Assembly: GCF_000974445.1 (NCBI RefSeq)
Contig: NZ_BBOJ01000003.1
Span: 186,001 to 250,000 of the forward strand
Length of the DNA: 64,000 nt
Origin: Lentzea aerocolonigenes
GTDB taxonomy: Bacteria; Actinomycetota; Actinomycetes; Mycobacteriales; Pseudonocardiaceae
Reading direction: 5' to 3'
Shown: in pieces, positions 31,793 to 39,576 of the stretch
Layout: every line of letters begins with the position of its first letter
How positions within the stretch are numbered: the stretch's first letter is position 1
Notes under the pieces: model-generated
Told to the model about the DNA's origin: nothing
Database searches by the model: none
Seen by the model: the letters and a program-made list of their open reading frames with translations, nothing else
Program-made: the position numbers and the translations under genes

Positions 31793-34450
31793 TCATCGCA
31801 GCTGCAGCGCCAGCTCGGCGCGGGTCTGGGCGCCCAGCTTCCGGTAGGCGTTCGAGAGGTGGCTCTCCACGGTCCGCACCGTCACGTACAGCTTCTCGGC
31901 GATCTCCCGGTTGGTCAGCCCGTCGGCGGCGAGCTCCGCGACCCTGAGCTCACCGCTGGTGAGCGCGTCCCTGGGTGAGGCGTGCACCGCGCTCACCCGG
32001 CCGCCCGCGGCGGTCAGCAGCTCGTGTGCCCGGTCCGCGGCCATGCTCGCGCCGCAGCGCACCGCTATGTCCATCGCCGCCCGCAGGTGCTTGCGGGCCG
32101 TCTTCTCGTCCTGCTCGCGCATCAGCGCGTTGCCCAGCGCCCGCAACGCCTGCGCTTCGCACAGCCTCGATCCCGCCTCGCCCAGTTCGGCGACGGCCTG
32201 CTCCAGCGTCAGGACGTCTCCCGTGCTCATCCCCTCGGCGAGCAGGGCGTAGCCGCGCGCGGCCGGCGTGTTCCAGGCGAGCGCGGCGTCGGCACCGCGT
32301 TCGGCGATCTCTGCCGCCTCGGCGAGCCTGCCCAGCCGCATGGTCACCGCGACGGCGTCGATCCACCACGGCACGAGCACCGGGTTGTGCACGCCCATCG
32401 CGTCGAACTCGCGGCCGCACCGCCGGAGCATGTCCAGTGCCGAGTCGTGGTCGCCGCGGTTCCACAGCCAGTGCGCCCTGACGTCCAGCGACCAGCCGTA
32501 CTCGACCGGGTGGCGCGGTGTGTGCATGCGGTGCAGGAGCTGCTCGGTCCGGTCGGTGTCGCCACGGCGCACCAGCACCGACGCCAGCACCGTCAACGCG
32601 CCGAAGTCCTCGGGACCGGGCATCTCCAGCGCGGTGCGGGCGTCCCGCTCCGCCTGCAGCAGGTCACCCGAGTCGTACGCGAGACCTGCGCGCGCCGCCA
32701 GGGCGACCTTGCGGGTCTCCGCGTCACCGGCCGCGGCCTCGACGATCTCGTCCACCAGCGTCACGGCGGCGGCCGGCTCGCCGCAGAAGTGCAGCGACAC
32801 GACCGTGAAGACGTCCCAGAACCCGCGGGCACCACCAGGTGCGGGCAACGCGGACCGGAGGTGGCCCAGTGCCGCGGGAAGTGACTCGCCGCGCAGCACC
32901 TCGGCCCTCGCGAGCTGCTGTGCGAGCCGGCGACCGCCCTCCGCCCGGCCCTCGCACGGTGTGATCACCCGCGCCAGGTCCATCGCCTGGCGGACGGTCG
33001 CCGAACCGCCGAACCCGTTGGCGAGGGCCATGGCCTCGGTCTGGGCCCGCAGCTCGGGGTCGACCGCGGCGAGCCTGCCCGTGCGCTCCTCTTCGGACAG
33101 GTAACAGGAGAGCAACCGGAACCCGTCGGGCCCGCGGCCCGCCCGCAGCGCCACCGCGCCGCAGCTGATCGCCACCGACACGCGCACCGCGGGATCGGTG
33201 ACGTCGGCGAGCAGCTCCGCGAAGACGTCCATCGCCGCCGACGGGTCGATCTCGGACAACCGGGTCGCCAGTTCGTGGCGCGTGTCGACGTGGCCGGGCA
33301 CCGCGTCCAGCACCCTCCGCAGGTAGCTCACCGCCAGCTCCGGGGCGAGCGTGTTCTCCCGTGCCGCACCACGCAACGCGCAGAACATCCACACCTCGTT
33401 CAGCTCGGGCAGCAGCACGACCAGCCGGGCGATCTCCTCCTGCGGGCGGCCCTCGTCGGTGAGCAGCCGTGCCGCCCTCGTCCGGACCTCCGCCAGGTTG
33501 TCCGCGCCGTCGAGCACCCGTTCGCGCAGCACGGCCGAACGGAAACACCCGGCCGGGGTGAGCACACCGACGGCCACCAGTTCCGCGCGCTTCGCCTCGG
33601 CCACCGCCGGTGAGATCTCGGCGAGCGTCGCGGCGCTCGCGGCCTCGGTGCCGCCGAGCACCGCCACCGCGGTGACGTACCGGCGCGTCGGCTCCGGCTG
33701 GTCCTCGAGCCACGCGAGCTGCCACGCGACGAGCTCGGTCTCGACGTCGGGCGCGGCGTCGCGGGAGCAGGCCTTCGCCGCCCAGGCGAGTGCGACCTCC
33801 GGGATGCCTGCCGTGGCCTCCAGCGCGGTGAGGACGGTGTCGCGCTCGGGGATGAACCCGCACTCGCGGGCGATCAGCTCCGTCACGTCGGCCTCGTCGA
33901 ACGGGCCGAGGTCGATCGTGGTCGTGTCCACGGCGCCGCTGAGATCGGCGAACATCTCCTCGGCGGCGATCCGCTCCGCACACGGGTAGACCAGCACGAC
34001 GCAGACGCGCGGCTGCGGGATGCGGCGCGCGAGCACCGCGAGCCAGCGGGCGGTCGCGCGGTCGCAGCGGTGGGCGTCGTCGAGCACGAGCACCAGCGGC
34101 CGGTCCGCCGTGCGCGGGACGACCAGGTCGTTCAGCGCGTACGACCGGGCGTGCTCGTCGCGTCCGGCGGGCAGCGCGTCGACCACGTCCGCGCCGAGCA
34201 GGCTCCTCGCGGCGGCGAGGTCCTCGCTGCCGGCGCAGGTGGTCACGAGGACGTCCGCCTCGTCGCCGGCCTCGTCGCGCAGCAGCTCGACCAGCGCCGA
34301 CTTCCCGATGGCACGCGGCCCGCGCAGGTGCAGGACGCCGAAGCGGCCCGCGACGACCTCCCGCATCTCGGCGGCCACCCGGCGCAGCTCTCGGCGGCGC
34401 CCGGCCGGTCGCCCGGTGGTCAGCCGCTCACCCACTTCGGACAGCGCCAT
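31793..34450 (-). CDS. LAL-family regulator (AAA ATPase with C-terminal LuxR HTH)
   Basis: 885 residues from ATG 34450 behind AAGGGAG. The frame extends 27 codons further without an RBS. Walker A GPRAIGKS (44-51), Walker B PLVLVLDDAHRCD (about 120-132), then long TPR-like helices and a C-terminal LuxR HTH (about 825-882) with LTSGELRVAELAADGLTNRE and VTVRTVESHLSNAYRKLGA. It is the first gene of the operon, 58 bp ahead of the HTH-less homologue. The region upstream of 34450 is AT-richer and should hold the promoter. Confidence 0.9.
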   Translation of the reverse strand: MALSEVGERLTTGRPAGRRRELRRVAAEMREVVAGRFGVLHLRGPRAIGKSALVELLRDEAGDEADVLVTTCAGSEDLAAARSLLGADVVDALPAGRDEHARSYALNDLVVPRTADRPLVLVLDDAHRCDRATARWLAVLARRIPQPRVCVVLVYPCAERIAAEEMFADLSGAVDTTTIDLGPFDEADVTELIARECGFIPERDTVLTALEATAGIPEVALAWAAKACSRDAAPDVETELVAWQLAWLEDQPEPTRRYVTAVAVLGGTEAASAATLAEISPAVAEAKRAELVAVGVLTPAGCFRSAVLRERVLDGADNLAEVRTRAARLLTDEGRPQEEIARLVVLLPELNEVWMFCALRGAARENTLAPELAVSYLRRVLDAVPGHVDTRHELATRLSEIDPSAAMDVFAELLADVTDPAVRVSVAISCGAVALRAGRGPDGFRLLSCYLSEEERTGRLAAVDPELRAQTEAMALANGFGGSATVRQAMDLARVITPCEGRAEGGRRLAQQLARAEVLRGESLPAALGHLRSALPAPGGARGFWDVFTVVSLHFCGEPAAAVTLVDEIVEAAAGDAETRKVALAARAGLAYDSGDLLQAERDARTALEMPGPEDFGALTVLASVLVRRGDTDRTEQLLHRMHTPRHPVEYGWSLDVRAHWLWNRGDHDSALDMLRRCGREFDAMGVHNPVLVPWWIDAVAVTMRLGRLAEAAEIAERGADAALAWNTPAARGYALLAEGMSTGDVLTLEQAVAELGEAGSRLCEAQALRALGNALMREQDEKTARKHLRAAMDIAVRCGASMAADRAHELLTAAGGRVSAVHASPRDALTSGELRVAELAADGLTNREIAEKLYVTVRTVESHLSNAYRKLGAQTRAELALQLR

Positions 34451-34682
34451 TCCCCGACTCCCTTGTCCGCACCAGGGTCGTACCGAACGAGTCAGCCCGC
34501 CATCGCGTTCAGCATTTGGTACAACTTTCAATCGCGAAACAGGTTACTCACATTCGTCCTAACGCTTCGACAACTTGAGCACCACTTGAGGTTTCACGAA
34601 GGTGTTGACGCTGGCCCGCGCAGTTTCGAGCTGATTCACGAATTGAGACGCCCGGCGCGACGGGTCGTGACGGGAATTCCCA

Positions 34683-35385
34683 CTATCGGGTGACGGATCG
34701 GGCCAGTCCCCCGGCGAGCGCGGTCAGATCCCGCACGAGACCGGTGCGCAGCTGGTCGGTCATCCGGGCCGCCAGCAGAGTCGCGCTCACGGCGGTGGGG
34801 ATCTCGGTGCCGGGCAGGGCCACGCTGACGCAGACGACGCCCTCGGTGTTCTGCTCGTCGTCGACCGCGTACCCGCGCTGCCGCGTCGCGTCGAGGTCGG
34901 CGCGGAGCTCGTCCACGCCGCGGTGAGACCTGGGGCGTGAGCACGGGGAGCCTGCCGACGCCGGAGAGCCGTTCCTCCAGTTCGTCGCCGGGTAGAGACG
35001 CGAGCATCGCCTTCCCCAGCGCCGTCACCACGGCGGGCATGCGGCGGCCGATGTCGCTCGCCAGGCGGACCGGCTGGCTGCCGTCGTGACGGGCGAGGTA
35101 GACCACCTCGAGACCGTCGAGCACGGCGAGCAGCACCGTCTCCTGCCCACCGACCGGCAGCCCGCTCGCGGCCCGCCGGAACTCCTGGACGAGGTCCGTG
35201 CCCGCGAGGAACGCCTGACCGACCAATCCCAGGTCATTCTTCACGCGAAATAGCAGGGCACGAACGTGCTCGGGAATGTCCCGCCACGGCTGGGCGACGA
35301 GGCGCCCTTCCAGGCTCGCGGCCGCCAGGTCGAACCGCGCGCGGCGGCCCGTCCTGGAGAACAGCCGCGTGAGGTAGTTCTTCAC
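34683..35385 (-). pseudogene. IclR-family regulator, frameshifted and lacking its HTH
   Basis: The effector-binding domain is clear: TVLLAVLDGLEVVYLARHDG, RRMPAVVTALGKAMLA, then in another frame VDELRADLDATRQRGYAVDD, EQNTEGVVCVSVALPG and the C-terminal helix to 34683. The two parts are joined by one extra G in the GGGG run at 34932-34935. Removing it gives LTPRSHRGVDELR, the family pattern. The N-terminal winged helix is not found in any frame upstream of about 35385. With both lesions it cannot be a normal regulator. It adjoins an SMP-30 lactonase gene, a usual IclR target. Confidence 0.8.
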
Positions 35386-35484
35386 CGCCTTCGTTCACAC
35401 CATTCGACCACGCGTCCACATCGTGAACAATGCGCTTCGCCTGGACCATTTCCGGATTTCGCGCACATGATTTCCGCACAACGA

Positions 35485-36417
35485 TCAGCGCGCCGCCGAC
35501 GCACCCCTGGTTCTGGTGCGGACGCGGTAGAGGCTCGTGGAGGCGGCGATGAACAGCTCGTCACCACCGGGTCCGCCGAAGCACACGTTGCCGACCTTCT
35601 CCGGCACCGGGATCTTGCCGAGCCGCGTGCCGTCCGGCGCGTAGACCTGCACCGAGTCACCGCTGGAGGTCCAGACGTTGCCGTGCTCGTCGACGCGGAA
35701 GCCGTCCGCCACACCGGGTTCGACCTCCGCGAACACCCTGCCGCCGCGGCACTCCCAGTCGCTGCTGACGTCGTAGACGCGGATGCAGTGCTGCCCGCCG
35801 CCGTCGGTGCGCAACGCGGCCGAGGTGTCCGAGACGTAGAGCCGCCGTTCGTCCGGCGAGAAGGCCAGCCCGTTCGGTTCCTCCACGTCGACGACCACCG
35901 CGGTCAGCTCACCGGTGCCCGGAACGAACCGGAACACGTGGTGGGCGCCGTACTCCCGCTCACCGGGATGACCCTCTTGAGGCAGGATGATCCCGTACGG
36001 CGGATCGGTGAACCAGATCGCGTCGTCGGACGCGACCACGACGTCGTTGGGAGAGTTGAACCTCGCGGACCCGAAGCGGTGGACCAGGACCGTCGTCGTG
36101 CCGTCCGGTTCGGTGCGCTCGACCGCGCGCCTGCCGTGCGAGCACGCCACGACGCGTCCCTGACGGTCGAGTGTCCGGCCGTTGGTGAACTCGACGTCCG
36201 TGCGGTCCACCGTGACCTCTCCGGTCGCGGCCGACCAGCGCAGGATCCGGTTTCCGGGGATGTCGGACCAGATGACGGCGTCCTCGCCCGGCAGCCACAG
36301 CGGCCCTTCGCTCCACGTCGCCCCGCCGCCGAGCCGCTCGAGCCCGTACCGCGAGTCGATCAGCTCGGTGAACCCGGGATCCTCGACGAGGACCTCCAGC
36401 GCCTCGCGCACGGGCAC
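35485..36417 (-). CDS. SMP-30/gluconolactonase family lactonase
   Basis: 310 residues from GTG 36417 behind GAGAGGTGG; ATG 36441 is an alternative. The six-bladed propeller motifs are typical: GATWSEGPLWLPGEDAVIWS, SDIPGNRILRW, ARFNSPNDVVV, PNGLAFSPDERRLYVSDTS, GVADGFRVDEHGNVW. The Glu of WSEGP, the Asn of NSPND and the Asp of DGFRVDE fit the divalent metal site. Such enzymes hydrolyse sugar lactones (e.g. gluconolactone, arabinonolactone) in the cytoplasm, which could connect to sugar oxidation from the nearby arabinan genes. The adjoining IclR gene is broken. Confidence 0.85.
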   Translation of the reverse strand: MPVREALEVLVEDPGFTELIDSRYGLERLGGGATWSEGPLWLPGEDAVIWSDIPGNRILRWSAATGEVTVDRTDVEFTNGRTLDRQGRVVACSHGRRAVERTEPDGTTTVLVHRFGSARFNSPNDVVVASDDAIWFTDPPYGIILPQEGHPGEREYGAHHVFRFVPGTGELTAVVVDVEEPNGLAFSPDERRLYVSDTSAALRTDGGGQHCIRVYDVSSDWECRGGRVFAEVEPGVADGFRVDEHGNVWTSSGDSVQVYAPDGTRLGKIPVPEKVGNVCFGGPGGDELFIAASTSLYRVRTRTRGASAAR

Positions 36418-36576
36418 ATCACCACCTCTCGTTCGGTCCATGGAACCCCGTCCAGCATTTCGCACGCAACACGTGGATTTCGCACTTCGTCCGGTGTTCC
36501 GCCCAGCGATTCCGACGCTTTCGGAAATCCTTCACGACCGGGGGTTCACCCGCACCTCCCGTGCCTGGCCGGCCGG

Positions 36577-36803
36577 ATGGTCACCCCAGCGACGCGGCTG
36601 ATCGACGAACAGACGCACGTGCTGCGCGAGGCGTTGACGACGGCCCTCCGTTCGATCAGCACCGACCTGCCTCACCTCGCGGCGAAGGTCACGACGCAGG
36701 CGAGCTGGGCTCGGCGGACGAACCCCGGGCGGCGCTGAGGTCCGTTCTGGACTCGACGCTCGCCCTGCCGATGCCCGGCAGCCGCGAGCCCATCGGCGTG
36801 TGA
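36577..36803 (+). pseudogene. Possible frameshifted small helical gene
   Basis: ATG 36577 opens a 53-codon helical frame (MVTPATRLIDEQTHVLREAL, TTALRSISTDLPHLAAKVTT) ending 36738. The +1 frame then continues with a plausible peptide (RAALRSVLDSTLALPMPGS) to a stop at 36803. Read together they look like one roughly 75-residue protein with a frameshift near 36715-36725. No family is recognised and there is no clear RBS, so this may be chance. Confidence 0.3.
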
Positions 36804-37090
36804 GCGACCCTTTCCGAACTACGCGGAACATGCTCCGCCCACCTTCCGATCAAAGCGGTCCACAAAGGAGGGTTGCTCACATTCGCCGGGTACTCACCGG
36901 AGATGACTGTGGCACCGAGTTCCCTTCGCAGAGCGCCGCGATCGAAGAGACGCGACCCGCCGCCGACCGGAAGTGCTTGCAGACCTACAGGTTCCGGGCA
37001 CGCGGAACCGAGCCCGGCATGCTGTACGGCCTGCAACAGCCGGACGGCTCCAACAGGTGGGTCCAGCCGTGGCGCTGCTACAGCAACTGA
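36800..37090 (+). pseudogene. Truncated paralogue of the WRCYSN secreted protein
   Basis: The C-terminal ~40 codons (about 36970-37090) encode CLQTYRFRARG and then WVQPWRCYSN, clearly related to the intact gene at 37228 (CFGVYGFRTRD and WFIKWRCYSN). The upstream part has no signal peptide in any frame. Yet a perfect RBS AAAGGAGGG stands at 36864-36872 with no usable start codon behind it. This suggests that the stretch coding for the signal peptide was deleted, leaving RBS and mature part. The frame is open from GTG 36800, but that start has no RBS. Confidence 0.5.
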
Positions 37091-37227
37091 TTCCTCCCTG
37101 CGGAAACGCTTCCGAGGATCTCGGAAAGATTCCGCAGAACTCGGAACACCTCGCCTGAGCGTTGTCGGAACGACCACCGCCAGGCTTGGGTGACCGCACG
37201 TGCAAGATCTACTCATGGGAGGTTGCT

Positions 37228-37542
37228 GTGTTCACGAAGTTCGGCAGGACGGTGCGGACGACCGCGGTCGCGCTCGTCCTCGCCGCGGGCGCCGGAGTCG
37301 TGCTCGGTACCGCGCCCGCCAGCGCCGACTCCGCGACGATCGACTTCGAGCTCGCGTCGCGATCGCCGCAGAAGCCCGCCTGGGACCCCTCGGTGAGGGC
37401 GACGGAGGGTGCGGCCAGCCGGCGCTGCTTCGGGGTGTACGGGTTCAGGACTCGCGACTACAAGCCGGAGAGCATCGACGGCTTCCCCCGCGGCGACGGG
37501 AGCTGGGCCTGGTTCATCAAGTGGCGGTGCTACAGCAACTAG
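37228..37542 (+). CDS. Small secreted protein with C-terminal WRCYSN motif
   Basis: 104 residues from GTG behind GGGAGG. Signal peptide (VFTKFGRTVRTTAVALVLAA) with cleavage after ASA near residue 32. The mature ~72 residues contain two cysteines, RCFGVYGFRTRD at about 68 and the penultimate-region Cys of WRCYSN at the very end, likely one disulfide. I know no family with this signature. A partial paralogue lies just upstream (36800-37090), and together they define the motif C-x3-Y-x-FR-x-R followed by W-x3-W-RCYSN. A rho-independent terminator follows directly. Confidence 0.8.
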   Translation: MFTKFGRTVRTTAVALVLAAGAGVVLGTAPASADSATIDFELASRSPQKPAWDPSVRATEGAASRRCFGVYGFRTRDYKPESIDGFPRGDGSWAWFIKWRCYSN

Positions 37543-37554
37543 CAGGCGAACCTC

Positions 37555-37583
37555 GAAAGCCCTGGACATCCGTCCGGGGCTTT
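37555..37583 (+). terminator. Rho-independent terminator
   Basis: Stem GAAAGCCC / GGGGCTTTC with inner GGAC/GTCC pairing and a short loop, followed by TCATTT, 12 bp after the stop of the WRCYSN gene. Confidence 0.85.
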
Positions 37584-37705
37584 CTCATTTCCACGGGTTC
37601 CGCGGTGAAGTAGCGGACAAAGCGAAAACCATTCGGAACACCTGGACGGTTCAGGGTGCGCGACGAACGATTGCAGCACATTCACTCACCGGAGGTGTGC
37701 TGACC

Positions 37706-37903
37706 CTACGGACCGGTCAGGCACCGGCCGTTCACGCGGATGCTCTTGACGTGCGAGACCTGGTACGTAACGGCCACGCACGAGGAGAACGGCTGCGCCC
37801 GGCAGGTCGCCGCGACGGCCGAACCGGGGACCAGCACGGTGCTCGCCGACACGGCGGCCGCTGCGGCCACGCCCGCCAGCCACACCTTCTTGCGATTCAT
37901 CAT
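37706..37903 (-). CDS. Small secreted peptide, two or three cysteines
   Basis: 65 residues from ATG 37903 (ATGATGAATCGC) behind AAGGAAAAGG. Signal peptide MMNRKKVWLAGVAAAAAVSA, cleavage after AVA near residue 32. The mature part of about 33 residues has three cysteines (ATCRAQ, SSCVAV, GRCLTG) and ends at P. It is too short for a known family call. The GRCLTGP end resembles the GRCLIGP stretch of the neighbouring frame at 37922-38275, so the two may derive from one gene family. It starts 18 bp after that frame's stop and is probably co-transcribed. Confidence 0.6.
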   Translation of the reverse strand: MMNRKKVWLAGVAAAAAVSASTVLVPGSAVAATCRAQPFSSCVAVTYQVSHVKSIRVNGRCLTGP

Positions 37904-37921
37904 CTGCACCTTTTCCTTCAC

Positions 37922-38275
37922 CTATCGGGAGATCGTCACCCAGCGGAAGTCGCGGTCGTCCTCGGTGAGCGCCCAGCGGACGGTCGCGGAGTTGTGCGTG
38001 TTGCTCTCGCACCTCCCGCCGCCGTAGGTCTGGACGTCCGGGAACACGTCGGCCACGTCGTCGACGTGGACGCTCGAGTACGTGCCGGGCGGGCCGATCA
38101 GGCACCGCCCGGGTTCACCGCGACGAACGGTGCCGTCAATCCCGCTCCGGGCGCCTTCTCCCTCAACGGCCGCTCCTGCGCCACCGGCTGACCGGAGATC
38201 GTCTCGGACGGTCCGCACGAGCGAGAGCGCGTCGGCGTGGAGGTGGCCGTTGCCGCTCGCCGCCCGGATCATCAC
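37922..38275 (-). pseudogene. C-terminal part of a small extracellular-type protein, 5' end decayed
   Basis: The last ~60 codons read like a real mature domain: GRCLIGPPGTYSSVHVDDVA, DVFPDVQTYGGGRCESNTHN, SATVRWALTEDDRDFRWVTI. Upstream, the frame is open from ATG 38275 and further in the same frame to about 38390, but has no signal peptide or RBS. Another frame upstream (GAELWGPCLALNRNHC) also looks coding-like. I infer a gene with one or more frameshifts, or two fused remnants. A functional cytoplasmic protein is less likely given the cysteines. Confidence 0.4.
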
Positions 38276-38490
38276 GGTGTCCGGCCGCCAGCGGGATGTT
38301 CGCGAGCTCGTGCCGGGTCCGGCCGCGTCGGTGACCTGTACGGCGCGAACGTGAAGGCCGGCGCTCCGCCACGATCCCCGCGGGTGGCACGCAGTGGTTG
38401 CGGTTCAACGCCAAGCAGGGACCCCAGAGCTCGGCCCCGCGGTCCTCCACGTTGAACGACGTGACGTCAGAACCGCGTGACCCTGGCGCA

Positions 38491-38518
38491 ACTTCTTACT
38501 TACTTGTAAGTTAGAAGT
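38491..38518. promoter_or_regulatory. TetR-type operator overlapping the SnoaL gene start region
   Basis: 28-bp interrupted palindrome. The inner arms are ACTTAC / GTAAGT with a TT centre (38498-38511), and the outer arms ACTTCT / AGAAGT are one base further out. It abuts the ATG at 38519 and is therefore well placed for repression by the TetR protein encoded downstream at 38953. Confidence 0.8.
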
Positions 38519-38956
38519 ATGACGATCCTGGCTGAGGTGGCCGCCACCGACATCGACGCGGTCGAAGAGTTCTGCGGGCTGTGGGAGAAGGCGTGGAACG
38601 GGCACGACGCGGACGCCGTCGCGGCCCTGTGCGCGGACGACCTCGTCTACGACGAACCGGCGCTGCGTTCGACGGAGTACGGCCCGGACGCCCTCCGCGC
38701 TTTCGTCACGCACATGAGCAGGACTTTCCCGGACTACTCGTTCACGCGCATCGGCTACTACGCCGACGTGACGCGGCGTGCGCTCGTGGTGGCGTGGCAC
38801 TTCACCGGCACCCACGCCGGCAACGGCAGGCGGGTCGAGTTCCACGGTGACGACCGGCTGGAACTGGGCGAGGACGGGCTGGTCCACGCCTACCGCTGCC
38901 TCTACGACAACAAGTTCGTGGAGCGCCAGGTCCGCGGCGAAGCCGTCAAGGGGTGA
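38519..38956 (+). CDS. SnoaL-like (NTF2-fold) protein
   Basis: 145 residues. The opening helix EEFCGLWEKAWNGHDADAVA, then LCADDLVYDEPALRST, TFPDYSFTRIGYYADVTR and AWHFTGTHAGNGRRVEFHGD, are the usual segments of SnoaL-type NTF2-like proteins. This group includes polyketide cyclases, isomerases and small-molecule-binding proteins. No substrate can be read. The operator at 38491-38518 leaves no room for an RBS, so translation may be leaderless, or weakly initiated. The stop overlaps the GTG of the TetR gene (GTGA), so the pair is co-translated and auto-repressed. Confidence 0.82.
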   Translation: MTILAEVAATDIDAVEEFCGLWEKAWNGHDADAVAALCADDLVYDEPALRSTEYGPDALRAFVTHMSRTFPDYSFTRIGYYADVTRRALVVAWHFTGTHAGNGRRVEFHGDDRLELGEDGLVHAYRCLYDNKFVERQVRGEAVKG

Positions 38957-39507
38957 GCGGGACCGCGCCCGTCCGGATGCCCGCCGCGGCGCGCCGGGCG
39001 GTGATCCTCGAAGCGGCCGGCGCCGAGTTCGCCCGCAACGGCCTGGCGGGCGGGCGCCTGGAGGTCATCGCCGAGCAGGCCGGCGTCTCGCACCCGCGGA
39101 TCGTGCAGCTCTTCGGCTCCAAGAAGAAGTTGTTCCTGGAGGTCGTCGACGTCACCTTCGACAAGATCGAGGCCGTGTTCGAGCGTGCGGAACCGACGTT
39201 GACCGCGCTGGGCGACGCCTACGTGAAGCTCCTGCGCCGTGAGCCGGGTGCCGGTCTCGTGATGCTGCAGGGTTTCGCGGCGGCGGCCGACCCCGAGGTG
39301 CAGGTGGCGGTGCGGCGACGTCATCTGGACCTGATGAAGGCGATCGCCCGGTTGACGGGCGCGGATGCCTTGCAGGTGCGGACGTTCTTCGCGACGGGGC
39401 TGATCCAGACCGTCTCGACCGCGCTCGAACTGTCCGAGCGGCGCGCCGACACCGCCTGGAGCGCCTGGATTCTCCAGCTCGTCGCTCCGGCCGGGCAGGA
39501 GGACTGA
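38953..39507 (+). CDS. TetR family transcriptional regulator
   Basis: 184 residues from GTG overlapping the SnoaL stop by four bases. The HTH is clear at about residues 12-58 (AVILEAAGAEFARNGLAGGR, LEVIAEQAGVSHPRIVQLFG, SKKKLF). The rest is a helical ligand domain with no recognised subfamily. It should bind the 38491-38518 palindrome upstream of its own operon, giving self-regulation with the SnoaL-like protein as output. A terminator hairpin follows. Confidence 0.9.
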   Translation: MSGTAPVRMPAAARRAVILEAAGAEFARNGLAGGRLEVIAEQAGVSHPRIVQLFGSKKKLFLEVVDVTFDKIEAVFERAEPTLTALGDAYVKLLRREPGAGLVMLQGFAAAADPEVQVAVRRRHLDLMKAIARLTGADALQVRTFFATGLIQTVSTALELSERRADTAWSAWILQLVAPAGQED

Positions 39508-39523
39508 GAAGTCCACTGTGGAC

Positions 39524-39559
39524 GCCGCCGTCTGGTGGGAACCCCACGCAGACGGCGGC
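39524..39559. terminator. Bidirectional terminator
   Basis: 11-bp stem GCCGCCGTCTG / CAGACGGCGGC with inner TGGG/CCCA pairing, between the convergent TetR (ends 39507) and GH43 (ends 39577) genes. Confidence 0.85.
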
Positions 39560-39576
39560 GAGTCCACCGAACTGGT

